This document shows positions 63,209-64,000 of a stretch of DNA of 64,000 nt, one piece after another (position 1 is the first letter of the stretch; every line of letters starts with the position of its first letter). The stretch spans positions 8,113,273-8,177,272 of the forward strand of contig NC_087378.1 in the NCBI RefSeq assembly GCF_963675165.1. The letters are read 5' to 3'. Origin of the DNA: Halichondria panicea (Eukaryota; Porifera; Demospongiae; Suberitida; Halichondriidae). The position numbers and the translations under genes are program-made. The notes beneath the pieces are model-generated. The model did no database searches, was not told where the DNA came from, and saw only the letters and a list, made by a program, of their open reading frames with translations.

Positions 63209-64000
63209 TCTCATTTTATACTTAACAATCACATTTCTTTACTGAGTTTAACAACACTGTGTTAATTATTGTACTTGTTATTATTTTGCACTTATTAATT
63301 TCGTATACAAGACATGTGACAATCATGTGAGTCTGTCTTAAACGGAGGGGGGGGGGGGTGTCTTTCAACAGCCATAACTTCAGTACAATGAAATAGTTTT
63401 GCGTTCCTGTGAGTGGGTTCAATTCACTAGCAATAGTTTTGCGTTCCCGTGAGTGGGTCCAATTCACATGGGTTCAATTCACCAGCAATAGTTTTGCGTT
63501 CCGGTGAGTGGGTTCAATTCCAAATTGGCAAATACTTTTATCTCTCGAATATCAACTTTGATGGTACCATTTGAAAGGTCTCTTTCTAAGCTTTCAGAAA
63601 AACATAAATATTTGATTTTCAATCCACAGAATTCAAGTTATGGCAGCCCAAAATCATTAATTAAACGGATGGGGGGGGGGTGTCTTTCAACAGCCATAAC
63701 TTCAGTACAAATTTCATTGGGGCTCTAATTTATCATTTTGCGGCCTCAGACCCAACAGCCGTAACTTCAAATAGTTTTTTTTTTAGCTTTCAGAAAATCA
63801 TAAAATGTTTGACATTAGTACTCAAGTTATGGCTGTTGAAAGATGTTCAACTACACCCCAACCCCCTCCGTTTAAGGCCAATGTGCAAAAAGAGCATGGA
63901 AAAAAGAGTACAAAAAAATAATTACACGTTGACATGCATGACAAAATAAATGGCTAACTTGACATCAAAATAAGGAATACTAATTATACAAAACACACGG
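63209..64000. other. Repeat-filled 3' flank of STK3/4
   Basis: No gene is seen. At least one rearranged family-B foldback repeat spans about 63345-63870, interrupted by three copies of a unit containing CAATAGTTTTGCGTTCCCGT (63390-63520). G-runs occur at 63343 and 63669. Confidence 0.6.
63345..63870. repeat. Rearranged family-B foldback repeats with an embedded minisatellite
   Basis: Three stretches carry the GTCTTTCAACAGCCATAACTT end or its complement, and two carry TCTAAGCTTTCAGAAAA. A roughly 37 bp unit (GTTTTGCGTTCCSGTGAGTG) is repeated three times inside. It looks like nested or recombined copies. Confidence 0.65.

Overview
The window is nuclear DNA of an early-branching animal, most likely a demosponge. 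Genes are packed 70-600 bp apart and carry many short introns (about 45-400 bp, GT-AG with a few GC-AG). The gene set is metazoan: a Hippo-type STK3/4 kinase with a SARAH tail, Rab32/38, Death and CARD domains, BCCIP and an FN3 receptor. The intergenic DNA is AT-rich with many small foldback elements. The taxon is inferred from architecture; no search was run. For most multi-exon genes I assembled exons by hand, and the total coding length came out divisible by three.

Layout. 0-2.6 kb: no convincing gene. 2.6-5.6 kb: PIGY (-), head-to-head with BCCIP (+, 5.6-7.4). 7.5-10.1: an FN3 single-pass receptor (+). 10.3-13.2: IDH3B (+). 13.3-17.4: MCMBP (-), head-to-head with D2HGDH (+, 17.6-20.9). 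19.8-28.6: a tandem segmental duplication holding the last six exons of D2HGDH, a single-exon multi-pass membrane protein (-) and a minisatellite; the second D2HGDH piece is a 5'-truncated pseudogene. 28.8-36.9: SUPV3L1 (-), with an intronless CARD gene nested in one intron. 37.2-41.7: a long + strand gene encoding eight ubiquitin-like modules, a ZU5-like region, a Death domain and a CARD. 41.9-47.0: MCM3 (+). 47.2-50.9: an SLC6-type transporter (-), head-to-head with Rab32/38 (+, 51.2-53.2). 53.7-54.7: an orphan basic protein (+). 55.0-56.1: UTP11 (+). 56.4-57.7: RPS4 (-), head-to-head with METTL1 (+, 57.8-58.6). 58.8-59.5: a MIC26/27-like MICOS subunit (-), head-to-head with STK3/4 (+, 59.9-63.2). 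63.2-64.0: repeats.

Themes. Housekeeping genes dominate: replication (MCM3 and its binding protein MCMBP), mitochondrial metabolism and RNA (IDH3B, D2HGDH, SUPV3L1, MIC26/27) and ribosome/tRNA functions (RPS4, UTP11, METTL1). Six divergent pairs probably share promoters, and NRF-1-type palindromes (TGCGCATGCGCA or close) lie in three promoter regions. The strongest candidate for something undescribed is the polyUbL-ZU5-Death-CARD protein, which sits 5 kb from the nested CARD gene. It looks like a signalling scaffold with a built-in chain of ubiquitin-like folds that cannot be cut into monomers.
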